Origin: Mytilus edulis
Taxonomy: Eukaryota; Mollusca; Bivalvia; Mytilida; Mytilidae
Direction: 5' to 3'
Assembly (NCBI RefSeq): GCF_963676685.1
Contig: NC_092348.1
Location: 27,751,386-27,815,385 of the forward strand
DNA length: 64,000 nt
Position numbers and translations under genes: made by a program. The notes beneath the pieces were generated by a model. The model had not been told where the DNA came from. It did not search any database and saw only the letters and a program-made list of their open reading frames with translations. Shown here one piece after another: positions 44,090-55,810 of this stretch. Position 1 is the stretch's first letter, and the number at the start of each line of letters is the position of its first letter.

Positions 44090-44757
44090 TATGAATGCCT
44101 CTCGGGGTACTTATATTTCGGTATTGTGTATGTTCCTGATTTATACAAAACGTCATGACATGGTTACACCAAATCCGTTGGAGGTGTACACATTGATTTA
44201 TTTTGTCTGAAAACATGTTATACTATAAGCTGAACTTTTGAAATGTTTCCTCGAAATTTTAATGCTCTTAGATCAAAACTTTGTATCTTTTTTTTCATTT
44301 TTTTAGTTGTTCATTTAAGTGCACAGTACCGATATTGTGCGTCGAACTCTTTCCAACTTATGTTTATAGTTTGTTCTGTTGTGCTGTGTTGTTACACCAC
44401 TGTCCCAGGTAAGAGGATAGTTTTGCTCTAACAAAAAAGACACCCCTTTCAACATTATTTATGTAATTCAACAGCAGCAGCAGCGTTTCGGATAATTCAT
44501 TTTTGTCTGTTCCGGAAAACATTCGAAAAATTGTTGACTCTACTGTCACATGTGGTTTTTTTTTAAAAGACTCGAATGAACAGAAATGATGTGTATTCGA
44601 ACTAGAAAAAAAAGTTTGGCCTGCTATTTTGTTTTGTTTGTTTTATTATGAAATATGTGTTACTTTTATTTGTAGTAATACGGTGACCACTAATAACTTA
44701 CTTCCAGGTCATTTGAATGTCTCATTTGTAATCATACAAAATCTCCCTAGTTAAGTA
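44090..44757 (+). mobile_element. Family A 3' UTR copy with internal gap
   Basis: 44100-44430 aligns with 10640-10950: GTACACATTGATT, TTTATAGTTxGTTCT, TTGTxxTGTTxxACCACTGT and CCxGGTxAGxGGA. The terminal block (ACGGTGACC...TCTCATTTGTAATCATAC) appears at 44684-44757 after about 250 bp of unrelated sequence. Confidence 0.55.
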
Positions 44758-44859
44758 ATACACGAAAAGCCTAGGATATAACAGGAAAATACCAAAACAT
44801 CAAAACCAAACTAACCACTTGCACTCAACTTCTCTGTGTGTTTGTGTTGCAAGTTATTT

Positions 44860-45085
44860 TAAAAGAGGGACGAAAGATACCGGAGGGATAGTCAAACTCA
44901 TAGATTGAAAATTAACTGACGACGCCATGGCTAAAAACAAAAAGACAAACAGACATAAAATAGTACAGAAAACAAAACATAGAAACTAAAGACTAAGCAA
45001 CACAAACACAACCAAAAATTAGGGGTGATCTCAGGTGCTCCGGAAGGGTTAGCTGATTCTACTCCACATATGGCACCCGTAGTGT
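44860..45085 (-). mobile_element. Family B (Penelope-type) 3' UTR, antisense
   Basis: AAAAGAGGGACGAAAGATAC through GACGCCATGGCTAAAAAC and GGGGTGATCTCAGGTGCTCC to GGCACCCGTAGTGTT. Truncated before the coding part. Confidence 0.7.
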
Positions 45086-45479
45086 TTAGTATTCATAACT
45101 TAAATACGTGTGTCACATTATAACCGTCAACAACGAGAAAAACGAAAAACACAGAGAAACATATATAAGAAACAACCGGCTTTCTGGAATATTAAAGTAG
45201 TCTTATAAGTAATGAACTCAGTTTCCAAATCCCTTTAAATGCACTTGGCAATTTTGTTTATGCCATTGTAGGTCATATAACTCCAATAATATGTGTTCAT
45301 GTACGCACCTATGACTTTCAAAAGTTAGGTTTGAGTGTTACTGTTAAAGTTAAATTTAAAAAAAAAGCTCTTTGGATGCAAAAAAAGTATAAACCATTTG
45401 TTTCAGTACATTGTTATTTGCAGATTTCTAGGAGGGTTTTATACCCTAAACTATTGAACAAGAAGATCAAGTTAAATAA

Positions 45480-45790
45480 AAACAAGAATGTGTCCTCAGT
45501 ACACGAATGCCCCACTCGCACTATCATTTTCTATGTTCAGTGGACCGTGAAATTCGGGTAAAATCTCTAATTTGGCATTAAAATTAAAAAGATCATATCA
45601 TAGGGAACATGTGTACCAAGTTTGAAGTCAATTGGACTTCAACTTCATCAAAAACTACCTTGACCAAAAACTTTAACCTGAAGCGGGACAGACGGACGAA
45701 CAGACAGACAGACGGACGGACGAACGGACGAACGGACGCACAGACCAGAAAACATAATGCCCCTCTACTATCGTAGGTGGGGCATAAAAA
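45480..45790 (+). mobile_element. Dispersed repeat with GACGGACGAACG microsatellite
   Basis: It opens AACAAGAATGTGTCCTCAGT, has TTTCTATGTTCAGTGGACCG and TGAAGTCAATTGGACTTCAA, a GACG/GACA microsatellite (45690-45740), then AATGCCCCTCTACTATCGTA and GGTGGGGCATAAAAA. I recall this unit, microsatellite included, as widely repeated in mussels; one copy here. Non-coding. Confidence 0.6.
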
Positions 45791-46069
45791 TGCATTAATT
45801 CGACCTGTTGATACTGTTTATAATGCTTTTTTGTCATTTTTTATTTATACGGATCTTGTCTGTACACCAGCTTTGATTATTTGTAATATCTTCACTTATT
45901 CTTACAACATTTGTATAAACTTCAAGATTATAAAAAAACCGGTTTTTTCTAAAGTAAACATTGATTGGTTAAATATTTCTCAGTCATGTCCTGTTTTTGA
46001 ATTTGTTTGTTAGCTTTTTGGTCATGAATGTTTGTCTCTAATATTTAATTAACTGTGCATTTGTATTCA

Positions 46070-46545
46070 GATATCGCAGATCAAATTTATTCGTTCATTG
46101 TTTAATCATACGTTTTTTGATTGAGTTAAGTCTGCCAATTGATATTTTATCGTATGTTTTTCTTTGTTGTGATGTTATGCTATTGTTTCAGAAAAAGGGA
46201 GAAGGTTTGGATCCATTAAAACGTTTAATCCCGCTGCAAATGTTTGCACCTGTCCTAAGTCAGGAATCTGATGTACAGTAGTTGTCGTTTGTTTATGTAA
46301 TATATACGTGTTTCTCGTTTCTCGTTTTGTTTATATAGATTAGACCGTTGGTTTTCCCGTTTGAATGGTTTTACACTAGTAATTTTGGGGCCCTTTATAG
46401 CTTGTTGTTCGGTGTGAGCTAAGGCTCCGTGTTGAAGGCCGTACTTTAACCTATAATGGTTTACTTTTTAAATTGTTATTTGTATGGAGAGTTGTCTCAT
46501 TGGCACTCACACCACATCTTCCTATATCTATATATATCCCTTTTT
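46070..46545 (+). mobile_element. Family A 3' UTR and tail, 5'-truncated
   Basis: Aligns with 10850-11262: GGATCCxxxTxAxxxGTTTA, CACCTGTCCTAAGTCAGGA, GTAGTTGTCGTTTGTTTATG, TTGAAGGCCGTAC and GTTGTCTCATTGGCACTCAC. It ends at the same point (CCACATCTTC). Confidence 0.75.
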
Positions 46546-47619
46546 TGGAAATATCATGTCAGTTGAATAGGATCAGAGATTTTGCAACAGATAACTACGA
46601 AACATTACCAAAAAATAAAGCCATAATTGTAATGTAAACTGATGCGTGATGGAATGAGTTAAAAACGGCCCCATTCAGACCGGATATTGCATTCATATTT
46701 TGTACACCAAGCACAGTCAATGGCTCTCTTTAGTTGGGGTTTTACTGTTGGATGTGATAGTCTACATGTATGCTACATTTTTTTATTTGCGAATAATTAT
46801 AAATACTTAAAACGTTCTCAATGTTGAAAAGAAATTGTGATATTGGATCGTGTACGTATTGATTATAGGTGAGCGCAGCGAACGTGCTTAAAAATGTTTC
46901 AGAGTCGAGTATGTGCTTAACGCTCTGAAAATTCTTGTTTTTTATGGCGTTAAAATTAACAACGAAAACCTGACATAAGTGGAAGATTGGAACTGTAATA
47001 TAAGTATATGAAATCACATAAAAATAGAATATATAAACAACTTTATTTTTTCATTTGTTAAAAAAATATTTTGAAAATACTTGGTTGCATGCGGTTTCAT
47101 GTTTTATTCTAAATTTTAACTTTTAGCAACATCAGTAACTGAAATTAAAAATTCAAAGACCTTATGAAAACAATAGACCGACAGAGTATTGAAGGAATGA
47201 AAACATAATACTGTATTTATGGATTTAGGTTATTTGACAAAGTTTTAAAAATCCTGTTTTCTGTAATATAAAAAAAATATATACAAATAAATGGTACCTA
47301 ATAGAAGCAAAATAGTCTACACTTTACCATAGCTTAATCTTCGATCTCACTATTGATATTACATTTATTTATTACATCTAGGGTACAGTGACATAAAGAA
47401 ATACAAATCAGTTTAGTTATCAAGAAGTCCAATTTGAAAGTCTGTCTACATTGTGGACCTTCAGATATATTTATATTTAAATAATTAGTTTCGTCTTCCA
47501 AAGTACAAAATCCTAGTTCGAGGACAAAATGTCAACTCAGGTAGAGTAATATGCTGAAAACTGTAATTCCTTTATTTATCTGAAAATATAAATATAAATA
47601 TTATAAGTGCTTAAAAGTA
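46546..47619. other. Nothing identified
   Basis: AT-rich intergenic DNA with no exon, repeat match or strong structure. A 91-codon minus-strand frame at 46742-47017 has no recognisable feature. Confidence 0.3.
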
Positions 47620-47715
47620 AAAACACAAAAATACTGAACTCCGAGGAAAATTCAAAACAGAAAGTCCCTAATCAAATGATAAAACACATCAAACGAATTG
47701 ACAAAATTGAGAAAG
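47620..47715 (-). mobile_element. Family D 3' tail, antisense
   Basis: AAAAATACTGAACTCCGAGG, then AAAATTCAAAACAGAAAGTC and CCTAATCAAATGATAAAACA, the best-preserved short copy of this end. Confidence 0.7.
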
Positions 47716-48039
47716 TAAACGGAGAACGCGTCAAAGAGACAACAACCCGATCACATAGCAAAACAAAAAAAAACAAAAACAAAAACAACACAAAGCTATC
47801 AATTGATCTTTAACACAACGAGATAATTCCACTTACGGAGGCGGGTATATATAGTATACACAAGTATATATCTAATACTGTTATGACGATGTTATCAAGA
47901 CTCGTCTTGTCTGTCATAACTGTATGTGTATTCTGGTTATGAATTAAGAAATGCATTCCATGAACTCCTTAAAATAAAGAGTCACGTACAAACTGGCAGC
48001 AGGATTCAAAGTTTAGAAAAATTGAAAACATGTTATAAA

Positions 48040-48195
48040 AAGAGGCGGATTCAGGGAGCAGGATGACAGGGTCCCCTTTTCGTTGAAAATATTCGGTTGA
48101 CTATTTAGGGAATCACTGAAGCATGACAGGAGCGGGTTCTTCTTTAACAGTCAGTGCGCTCTCTCCCCTATGAAACATTTCTGGATCCGCCACTG
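48040..48195. mobile_element. Short TIR element, CAGNGGCGGATCCAG family, copy 2
   Basis: The left end AAGAGGCGGATTCAG is the near complement of the right end CTGGATCCGCCACTG, with the perfect 5-bp duplication ATAAA (48035-48039, 48196-48200). The interior (TTCAGTGATTCC on the minus strand) matches the element at 20.55 kb. Confidence 0.85.
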
Positions 48196-48204
48196 ATAAA
48201 TTAC

Positions 48205-48515
48205 ATACGACCGATGTGCTTTTCTAGATTAACTTTCATCAGGAACGTCCACAACCTAATATTTGAAAGCCAAGGATGTAAAAATACTGTAACTGATAAA
48301 GAACTATATGACCAAAAAGAACCTAAAAAAATAGCCAAACCTATCTAAGGTCAACTTTGCCAGAGGGATATGAAGCCTCAATTTCTTTATAAATTTATTA
48401 ACGGACTATTTGAGAAAGATTTGTTTTAAATCGTGTTAGTACCGAACTAATCTGATCATATCCTCTTCGACTGTCTGTTCACCAGCAGAGTTATTGAACC
48501 AGTGCTGTAAATTTG
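48205..48515 (+). mobile_element. Dispersed repeat R, long copy
   Basis: Same block order as 32425-32745: CTTTTCTAGATTAACTTTCA, AAAGAACTATATGACC, CAGAGGGATATGAAGCCTC, GTTAGTACCGAACT and TTCACCAGCAG. Diverged. It begins four bases after a TIR-element target duplication. Confidence 0.6.
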
Positions 48516-48787
48516 AAAACAATAGGCTTGAAATTTCAAAATAGTGAAATAATTTAATTTTAACTAGCGCAAGAGTCATTCCGCATTTGAGATTGGCTAC
48601 TAGTATAAAATAACCATTAAAAAGTGGATACAATTTAAACCCTTTTGTTTATATAAAATTCAACTATCACAGTCTTTATCTATGTTCAAACAGACGTAAG
48701 AGCTATTAGAAGCGAAATATATGAGAGTACATTTAGAATTACTTAAGCTGGGTACTTGTATTAGTTTTTTCTTATCAACATTATAAT

Positions 48788-49015
48788 AGGGTTCTTCACG
48801 GTTAGTTCGGCCATACTAGATACGAGGCAGTGTTTTATTTAAATAGGTGGAAATAGTATGAAAGTGTGGGAAATCCTATGCATGTTTCCAAGCAACTGCT
48901 CTGTCTTAATGATGTTTTCCCGTATTTTTCACACCATTGTTACACCATTGTTACCTCCATTTTTAAAATCTGCCCCTATCTAATATGACCGAACTAACCG
49001 TGAATTAAGAGCCCC
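48788..49015. mobile_element. 228-bp TIR element at the 3' side of the secreted-protein gene
   Basis: The left end reads CACGGTTAGTTCGGCCATAC, the right end contains the complement (TATGACCGAACTAACCGTG) with two mismatches; outer bases AGGGTTCTT and AAGAGCCCC also pair. It lies 31 bp beyond the stop codon at 49046, so it may be part of the gene's 3' UTR. No clear target duplication. Confidence 0.7.
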
Positions 49016-49045
49016 ATTTAACTTAATCTATGTCTTAGTCGGGAA

Positions 49046-49296
49046 TTACGTACCAATTATCGTCAGTGTTCCATAGTTCGTCGCACAACACCTTCCACTT
49101 ACGCATTCAAGTTGAACACCTAAATTGCATTGCTGTGAGTTTGAACATGGAAATCTAAATTCTGAAGGAGTTTTTTTGCACCAGAGCAATTTTGCGAAGT
49201 TATTGCCTCCTCCTGCATTGCCGGAACCTCCACCTCTGTTTCCTCCAAGTAAAGCACTAACCGCCTTTAAACGAAGTAGATCACTCAGAAAAGCAT
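49046..49296 (-). CDS. Secreted Cys-rich protein exon 2: mature chain
   Basis: Acceptor TTACATTACAG; the first two bases complete the Asp of SDAFLSD. It encodes the helix, glycine linker and six-cysteine module (PCSNSQQC, LECVSGRCC), ending TLTIIGT then TAA. Confidence 0.72.
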
Positions 49297-51144
49297 CTGT
49301 AATGTAAATGTAAATGTAATGTAATGTACATTCTATATAATACACGATTTAGTGACATAACCGAGGTTATCTACGTTAATTTTTTTCACTACTGTTCTAT
49401 ACTTTTGCATTGTAACAGCTATAAAAAAAGACGTAAAAAAGTATTTCTATTATTAAAAGACTTCTAAATGTTTAAATGAAATGACAAGTCATAAACAAAT
49501 CACTACCCTATCCTGTTCTGTAGAAAATGTAAACATCTTCTTTTTCCTCGAATAAGACATAGAGAATGAGGCTTATCAAAATTCTGTATCAACATGAGCA
49601 ACATAATAAGTGCCATCTGATATTACTCCCGGATTTTGGTGGGTTCGTGTAGCTTAGTCTTTAGATTTCATGTTGTGTTTATTATACTGTTGTTTGACCT
49701 ATGTCTTTTTTATTTTGTTAATTTGTTCGTTGTCCTTTTGTTCTCCAATGATGAGGTTGAATGTTCCTCATGTATTTTTCGCCTTTCTTTTGAAATTATC
49801 AGAGAAAACAAAACTGTTGGCAAAAAATGTTTTAAACAGGAAAATAATTGTCTTAGCTTGAAGTTTCCGGTATGATTGCTTTCTTGTGTCTTTCATGCAA
49901 AGAATAACTACGTTAAGCAAGGTTATTTATGTGAAACATGATGTCTTAATTATCAATTACAAGAGAACATCACACAAACCAGTATAAACATCATGCAAAA
50001 ATCGTCATCTCCAAAAGAAAAGCTTAATAAATACCAATATGAAGCATTAATTTGCTACACAAGCACATCAACCATGTTGTGTACAATGTTTGAACAGATT
50101 TCACCTTGCCCCATGATTAATAGCCATGGCGTTGTCAGCTTATTTTCGATTTACGAGTTTGACTGTTCCTCTGGTATCTTTCGTCCCTCTTCTATATATA
50201 TAGATGTTTTAAATATTCAATAATTAACTTAACATTATATGTAAAAACAATAGAAATTTTCAGTGGGCTACCGGCTACAAGTGATACAGAAAGTAATTGC
50301 ACGTGTTGAAGGACGTAGGTAAACGTTTTTTTTGTCAAGTGCTTTTGGTTTTGCTCCATTGTCAATCTGTACTTGTTTTCTCGCTCCATGACCTCCATTA
50401 AACTGTATATATCACGATAGATGTGATACTGGAGCAGAAGCTACTCACACGTCTTGAATACCTCTTGAAGTAGGGTTAATGTTGCTCATTCTTGTGTATA
50501 ATGCCGCATCATATATGACACTTGAAACATTTTTGATACCCATAGTTCGGAACTTATTTTTTATTCATTGACGATATTCAGTGTTGTTTCAGCAATTAAG
50601 TTGTTGTTTCCGTTCGAAATTAAGGAAAGAAATAGGTACAAAAATTACTGTTTCTGTGTGCTGTGAAAAACAATTGAAAAACAAAAATGCGCATCTGGTG
50701 CGAAATTCGGTACTGTTAATGTTATTTACGTTAAGGACTCAAAAAATAATGTATCTGAGCTATTAATGACGTATTGAGATGTACTAGGGTCCTTCAGTTT
50801 GAATCAAAGGCAAATCTAACAAAAAAGTTATTATCATAAAATGTTTTTAAATTAATAAATAAAATACGTAAATAACACATTATTTTACTAGCGCTGAGGC
50901 TATTTTCTTGATTTACCTCAACAGGAACACTAAAAATCGAGTATTTGAAAGCCACAAGGATGTCCAGGAACCTAAACAATAAGAGAGCTATATAACCAAA
51001 AAGGAACTAAAAAGTAACCATCTAAAGGTAAATTTCCCCTGAGGGAGTTGAAATCTGAGATTCCCTATAATTTCAAAATTTGTAATAAAACATACCTGAT
51101 ATAGACAAAACTGCAAGAAACACCAAAACGGTAAAAAGTTTCAT
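49046..51144 (-). CDS. Small secreted cysteine-rich protein, two exons, 99 aa
   Basis: Exon 1 51096-51144, exon 2 49046-49296; intron GT..AG, phase 1. MKLFTVLVFLAVLSIS is a clear signal peptide. The mature part has three zones: an amphipathic helix-like FLSDLLRLKAVSALL, a glycine linker (GGNRGGGSGNAGGG), and a module with six cysteines: WC-x10-C-x5-C-x7-C-x4-CC. This fits a secreted disulfide-stabilised peptide such as a defence, toxin-like or matrix protein. I do not recognise the family and no function is claimed. The stop is TAA at 49046-49048. A donor-like TTG|GTACGT lies just before it, but the only downstream acceptor I found would add four residues from within repeat R, so the two-exon form is preferred. 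The intron carries three repeat fragments. Confidence 0.72.
49610..49800 (+). mobile_element. Diverged family B 3' UTR fragment
   Basis: TTTTGGTGGGTTCGTGTAGC, then TCATGTTGTGTTTAT, TCGTTGTCCTTTTG and CATGTATTTTTCGCC follow the order of 29430-29600 with many changes. In the intron of the secreted-protein gene. Confidence 0.5.
50125..50200 (+). mobile_element. Family B 3' terminus, short
   Basis: GCCATGGCGTTGTCAGCTTA, then TTTTCGATTTACGAGTTTGA and GGTATCTTTCGTCCCTCTTC: the last 75 bp of family B only, ending at the same CCCTCTT point as other copies. Confidence 0.75.
50890..51075 (+). mobile_element. Dispersed repeat R, truncated
   Basis: TTCTTGATTTACCTCAACAG, GAGAGCTATATAACC and CCCCTGAGGGAGTTGAAATC match the first half of 32425-32745. 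It stops about 20 bp before exon 1 of the secreted-protein gene. Confidence 0.6.
51096..51144 (-). CDS. Secreted Cys-rich protein exon 1: signal peptide
   Basis: ATG at 51144-51142; MKLFTVLVFLAVLSIS, then a phase 1 donor TCAG|GTATGT. Lys after Met, a hydrophobic core and small residues at the end are classic for a secretion signal. Confidence 0.75.
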
Positions 51145-53154
51145 GATGAATTTCAATATTTACTAAAAAATGTCCAACTGGCAGGAGATGTCACGCCTCT
51201 TTCTAAACGACGTTAGTGTCAAACGTATTATGTGATAGAAATACACTTTTTACATTAGCATAATTATTATTAATTAAAACTTGACAACGGTGATCTTTAA
51301 TTTTTATATAAACAATGTCGTTTTAATTTGTTTACGATTAAGATCTACATAAATAGTATTAATTTGAAATGATTCCATAATAAAGTTCGTGACAGAAAAG
51401 TCAGGTGTTGCGGTTAAGCACTTCAGGAAAATGTAATTACATTGTAAGGCACCTACCATACATCTTACATTTGTATCGGGGGGAGTGGAGGGGTATAGTT
51501 GTTAGGTTTATTTCTCAGGACAAAAAATGATTTTATTTTAAAAAGATATATCTTTTCAAAACATGGACAGGAGCAAGACCTTTTTTCCACTGAAATTAAA
51601 TGTCTTATTTACTTCCCCGTTAATTCCAATAGACATATCTTTTTCACTTTCCTTCTGAAACAAAACAAGTTTTTTTTGTGTCAAGAAAAAAGTGCCCTCC
51701 TCTCGCATAAACTTTGGGTCAATGACCTAGAATAATGTGTATTATTTCCTGTTTCAGAATATTTGTACAATGATGAAGAAAAAAAAGTATCATGGAAAAG
51801 ATTTCATTCTGCACAACACTTAGGAATATGCCAACCTTTTAACGCCACGAGTCTAAAAGGTTTCCTATGATTAGATTTAACATACTGTCGTCGATACGTC
51901 ATCAGCTCCAAATTGGTCCTAGATCTTGAGTTTGTTCAAACTACTCAAAAATCACCATTTTAACGTATGTTTATCAATTCTATAGTATTTTAAAATATCG
52001 TCCGTTTTGACCCAATTTTTCATATTTTATGATACAATATTTTAATTTAACATAGATTACTTTTCCGCAACCTCTTTTTCCAGAGAATTGTCAATAAAGA
52101 GATTTATCAAAATCCAAGGAACCTTGATACAGAGCACTTGCATCGTAGGTTTCGGCCTTAGTTTTCGTGAAACTTTTTGGTATACCATGTATCATACTTG
52201 TTGAATGATTTCATGATTCATATATAATTAAAGATTATCGTTAGTAATTTCAACGAAATCGATGTCCTCGCTTGAGCCCGTCTGTTCACGCTATTTCACC
52301 TATGACGACTTGTTAATTTCATTGACAACTGCACGTGAGCCCTACGTTTTTAGCACTCATTTTTTGTATCACTGTAATCTGCCGAAAAAGGAAATTATCA
52401 GTCAGTAAGATTTAGGTATTTCGTAAAATAGCGATCATAGTTTGTATTCTTTTTTTAATGTTTTTTTTTTAAATTGGCCCTGATACTGTCATGTTGATAT
52501 GGGGAATCCATCCAGACCCTCATATAAAAGAATAAAACAGTGTTTATTCAGATATTTGTCCAATGAATGCTTCATGTACTAAGGAAATGAAAAATGAGCA
52601 CGTGCTCATAATTCTAATAATACAAATTTTGTATAACACTGAATAGTACACATCATGTTAAAGTATTTTCTTTAGACAACATAAATTTTGTCAAAATTTA
52701 TAAATATCTATGTCAAAACGTGTTAAAATCTTTCAGGATCAAAACAGATTTTAACAATTAAAATATATTAAATATAAAATTAGGTTAACAATTAACCTAA
52801 ATTCTTCATGCCTGTTATGAGTGTCTCGAGTATGGTCCCTTATTTCTGTACTCTCTATTTTTTATACCATGTTTTAATAGGCTTTATTTATACTGCCCTT
52901 TATTTTCTATGTTTTTTATTTTAGCCCCCCTCCCATCAATATATATTCTTTACTTATAGGCAATTTTTCTCTATTCTTTAGCATTATTTTTTTCTGCACA
53001 TTTTTATTACTATTTTGTATTTTGACTCATTAAGACCATCTTTTATTGTAGTCCTAGTTTTCGGCAGTTTCAAACATAAATTTGAATAACTATGAGCAAA
53101 CATAATTAAATATAGATTCTGTGTTGATGGAAGAATGATATTCTTTATAATAAT
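51145..53154. other. Nothing identified
   Basis: 5' flank of the secreted-protein gene and further AT-rich DNA. No exon, matched repeat or strong hairpin was found. Confidence 0.3.
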
Positions 53155-53335
53155 TTGAATTTTTGAAATACTGAGGCTTTTCTACCCCCAGGAATAGATA
53201 ACCGTAGCTGTATTTGGCAAAATCTGTAGAAACTTCTTAATCTAGTTGGCCTTTTTAACTTATTTTTATTCGAGCGTCACTGGTGGGTCTTTTGTAGATG
53301 AATTTATAATAAAAATACACGTTGTCATTCTAAAC
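53155..53335 (+). mobile_element. Dispersed repeat S
   Basis: TTTTTGAAATACTGAGGCTT, then TTCTACCCCCAGGAATAGAT, GGCCTTTTTAACTTATTTT, GAGCGTCACTGGTGGGTCTT and GTAGATGAA. Collinear with the antisense copy at 18.5 kb. Confidence 0.65.
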
Positions 53336-54034
53336 TGAACGGAGTGATGAGGATTTCATTTCATTTATGTTTGTTATGAAGAATTTTGTACATATATAAT
53401 GGTTGAAAAATGCCATTTGCATCATATACATGTACAGTAAATCTGTGAAATTCTATTTTGGTATCAAATTTGCATGAAAATAAGATAAATATGGACATTT
53501 CATAATTTATTTCTACTGCCGGTTTTTGTAAATAATGACAACAATTGTGTTTGGTCTTAAAGTTTTAAGTTAGACTTTATTAATAAATATTGTGCATATA
53601 GAATTTAAAAGATGATTACATTCAAATGATTTTTTGATAGCATTAATAACAAATTGATTGATTGAATGTATTTTCTGACAGCTTCTGGGTATCCGCATCT
53701 TTACCATATTTGTTTGCTGTGTCTATGGCAGCACTTTTGATGAATAGAAATAAAGAAAATTCACGCAAGCCGTTACGACATGTTCATACGAGTGGGCTAC
53801 CACAATCTAACATATTAATGTCGGCTCCATTTTGTCACCACTTCTAGTTGACCGCTGATGCACGCGCCTTGCAATGGAGAATTTGATCCGAATTTCAAAT
53901 TTTAAAATCATTAACTAAAATTTGATATATTAATTTAACCCTCAACCCACTTATATTAAAACGTTTTCTCACTAATATTTTCTCCTGTTTGTAAAATATT
54001 TAAATTCTTTTGAAAAAGTCTTTCCCAATATTTT

Positions 54035-54535
54035 TTGGTATTGCTACTGTAAATTCATCATGTCTTTATGCAAACCGTTCGTTTTCTTATCATTCTTCTA
54101 TGTCCATATTGAATAAATGTTTTGCTTGTCTTTAATTTTTGCTAGTATGCTTGGTCTATATGCCATTTTGTGCTTCTATGTCACATATTTGTTTGGATTT
54201 ATAGTTATTAAGATTATAACACAATGTTGACTGCTGTACCCCTATTTTAGACATTTTTACCTATTATGTCTTTTTCTTTTGTTCACACGTCGTTGTTAAT
54301 ATAATGGAATTCGATTCGACTGTTTTACAAGTGAGAGGTTTAGCTAGCTTTAAAACCAGGCTTTATGCACAATTTTCTACATAGGAAAATGCCTATACCA
54401 AGTCAGGAATATGACATTTGTTATCCATTCGTTTGATATGTTTGAGCCATTTGATTAGGGAATTTCCTTTTTGAATTTTCCTCGGAGTACAGTATTTTTG
54501 TAATTTTACTTTGTTTGTAATTTTTGTTCAAAGTA
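54035..54535 (+). mobile_element. Family D repeat, long copy
   Basis: Collinear with 61260-61775: ATGCCATTTT, CAATGTTGACTGCTGTACCC, TGTTxxCACxxCxTTGTTxATATAATG, CAAGTGAGAGGTTTAGCTAG, ACCAAGTCAGGAATATGACA and finally GAATTTTCCTCGGAGTACAG then GTATTTTTGT. It looks like a retroelement 3' UTR with the coding part lost. Confidence 0.7.
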
Positions 54536-55534
54536 GAACAGAAGAAGTCAAGCATTTTATCGTGAATTGTTGTCTTTATAGTAACTGAAATTCTGTTTTT
54601 GGTTTTAAGTAACTGTCAATCGAATGGTTTTGATACTTCTGATCATGTCTGCTTTTTTAGATATATGCCTTACAATTCTGTTGTTTTCCTGTTAACATCA
54701 CAGCTTAACAAATCTGTAAGAATTTGTGTCTTTTTGTTTCATCTTCTTCAAATCCGTCTGATCAGTAAAACCATCACACACAAATACTGAGATGAAACAC
54801 TTTTTTATGGGATTGGTGTGTGAGTTAGTTAATCAAAACACTCAAATGTTCAATAGAAGTCTCAAGCTGAGATGTGGTAATGATATGATTTTCTACTATT
54901 TGAATCCTTGTGGAGAGCATGGAATTGAATGTAAAAGAATTTCTACCTTCCGTGTAGTATTATCGTCAAACCACCACCACATTGTGAACTGTTTTGACAG
55001 CTGGTTCAAACACAAATCGTGTTGCTTGTACTTGAACTTTGAACTTATTCTAGAAATAGACGTATTATGTACCCTTTTATATGTTTTCAAATCATTTTAT
55101 AAATGTGATATTCGAATAGCCTCAGTATTCACTCATTTATTTCAATAAAAATCATCAGATTTTTTCTCTCAGAATTATAGCTTTATAAATGTTGGTTAAA
55201 AAAGAATATCAAACTCCATATAAATAAAAAAATATTGTTAATAAAAACTGACAAAAAAAAATACTAATAGTATATCGACCAACGGATTGACTAGATTAAA
55301 ATCTGTTATACTATATAGTATTTGATCCTGACATTTCAGAAGAATATGGTGGTGGGTTAAACCTGGTTTGAAAAATAAAAGTATCGAGTAACAGACAGAT
55401 GGTGTCCACCAGATCTGGAACGTTCTCATATATAACAACTTATAAGTGTTGACATAGTGTTGAATAGTACCTGAGAAAAGTGTGTTGACAAACAGAAGGA
55501 CGAAAGTAATTGAAGTTTCAATCATCCTTTCATA

Positions 55535-55810
55535 AATTTCAGTCACGCCATCACGAGTTGGTTGACCGTTATGTAAAGTCTGTTTAACAGATGATAACGG
55601 ATATGTTCCTTATTTCATAACTGCAATTTCGTCCACTTTCCTAGAATGTGACCTAACGAATAAGAATTATAACCGGATTCTTACTAATATGAGTAATACA
55701 ATTGGTGCAACGTTTGATACAGGACTTGCTTAAGAGCTTAAGGAGCACCTAAGATCAACCCCAGTTTTTTGTGGGGTTCGTAATGAGTAGTTTTAGTTGT
55801 CAATTTTGTG
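55535..55810 (+). mobile_element. Family B (Penelope-type) 3' fragment
   Basis: TCACGCCATCACGAGTTGGT, then TGACCGTTATG, GATAACGGATATGTTCCTTA, AGAATGTGACCTAACGAATA and GTTTTTTGTGGGGTTCGTAA match the start of the 3' UTR at 29190-29450. It lacks the terminal block. Confidence 0.65.

Noticed and set aside
48436..48500. Third exon of the secreted-protein gene (acceptor TTTACAG near 48508)
   Set aside because: It would add only four residues and falls inside repeat R, present at other loci in the same form. The TAA at 49046 gives a simpler end.
54792..55148. 118-aa plus-strand frame as a gene
   Set aside because: No recognisable domain, no splice context, and an overlapping minus-strand frame of similar quality. 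It looks like chance in a moderately open region.
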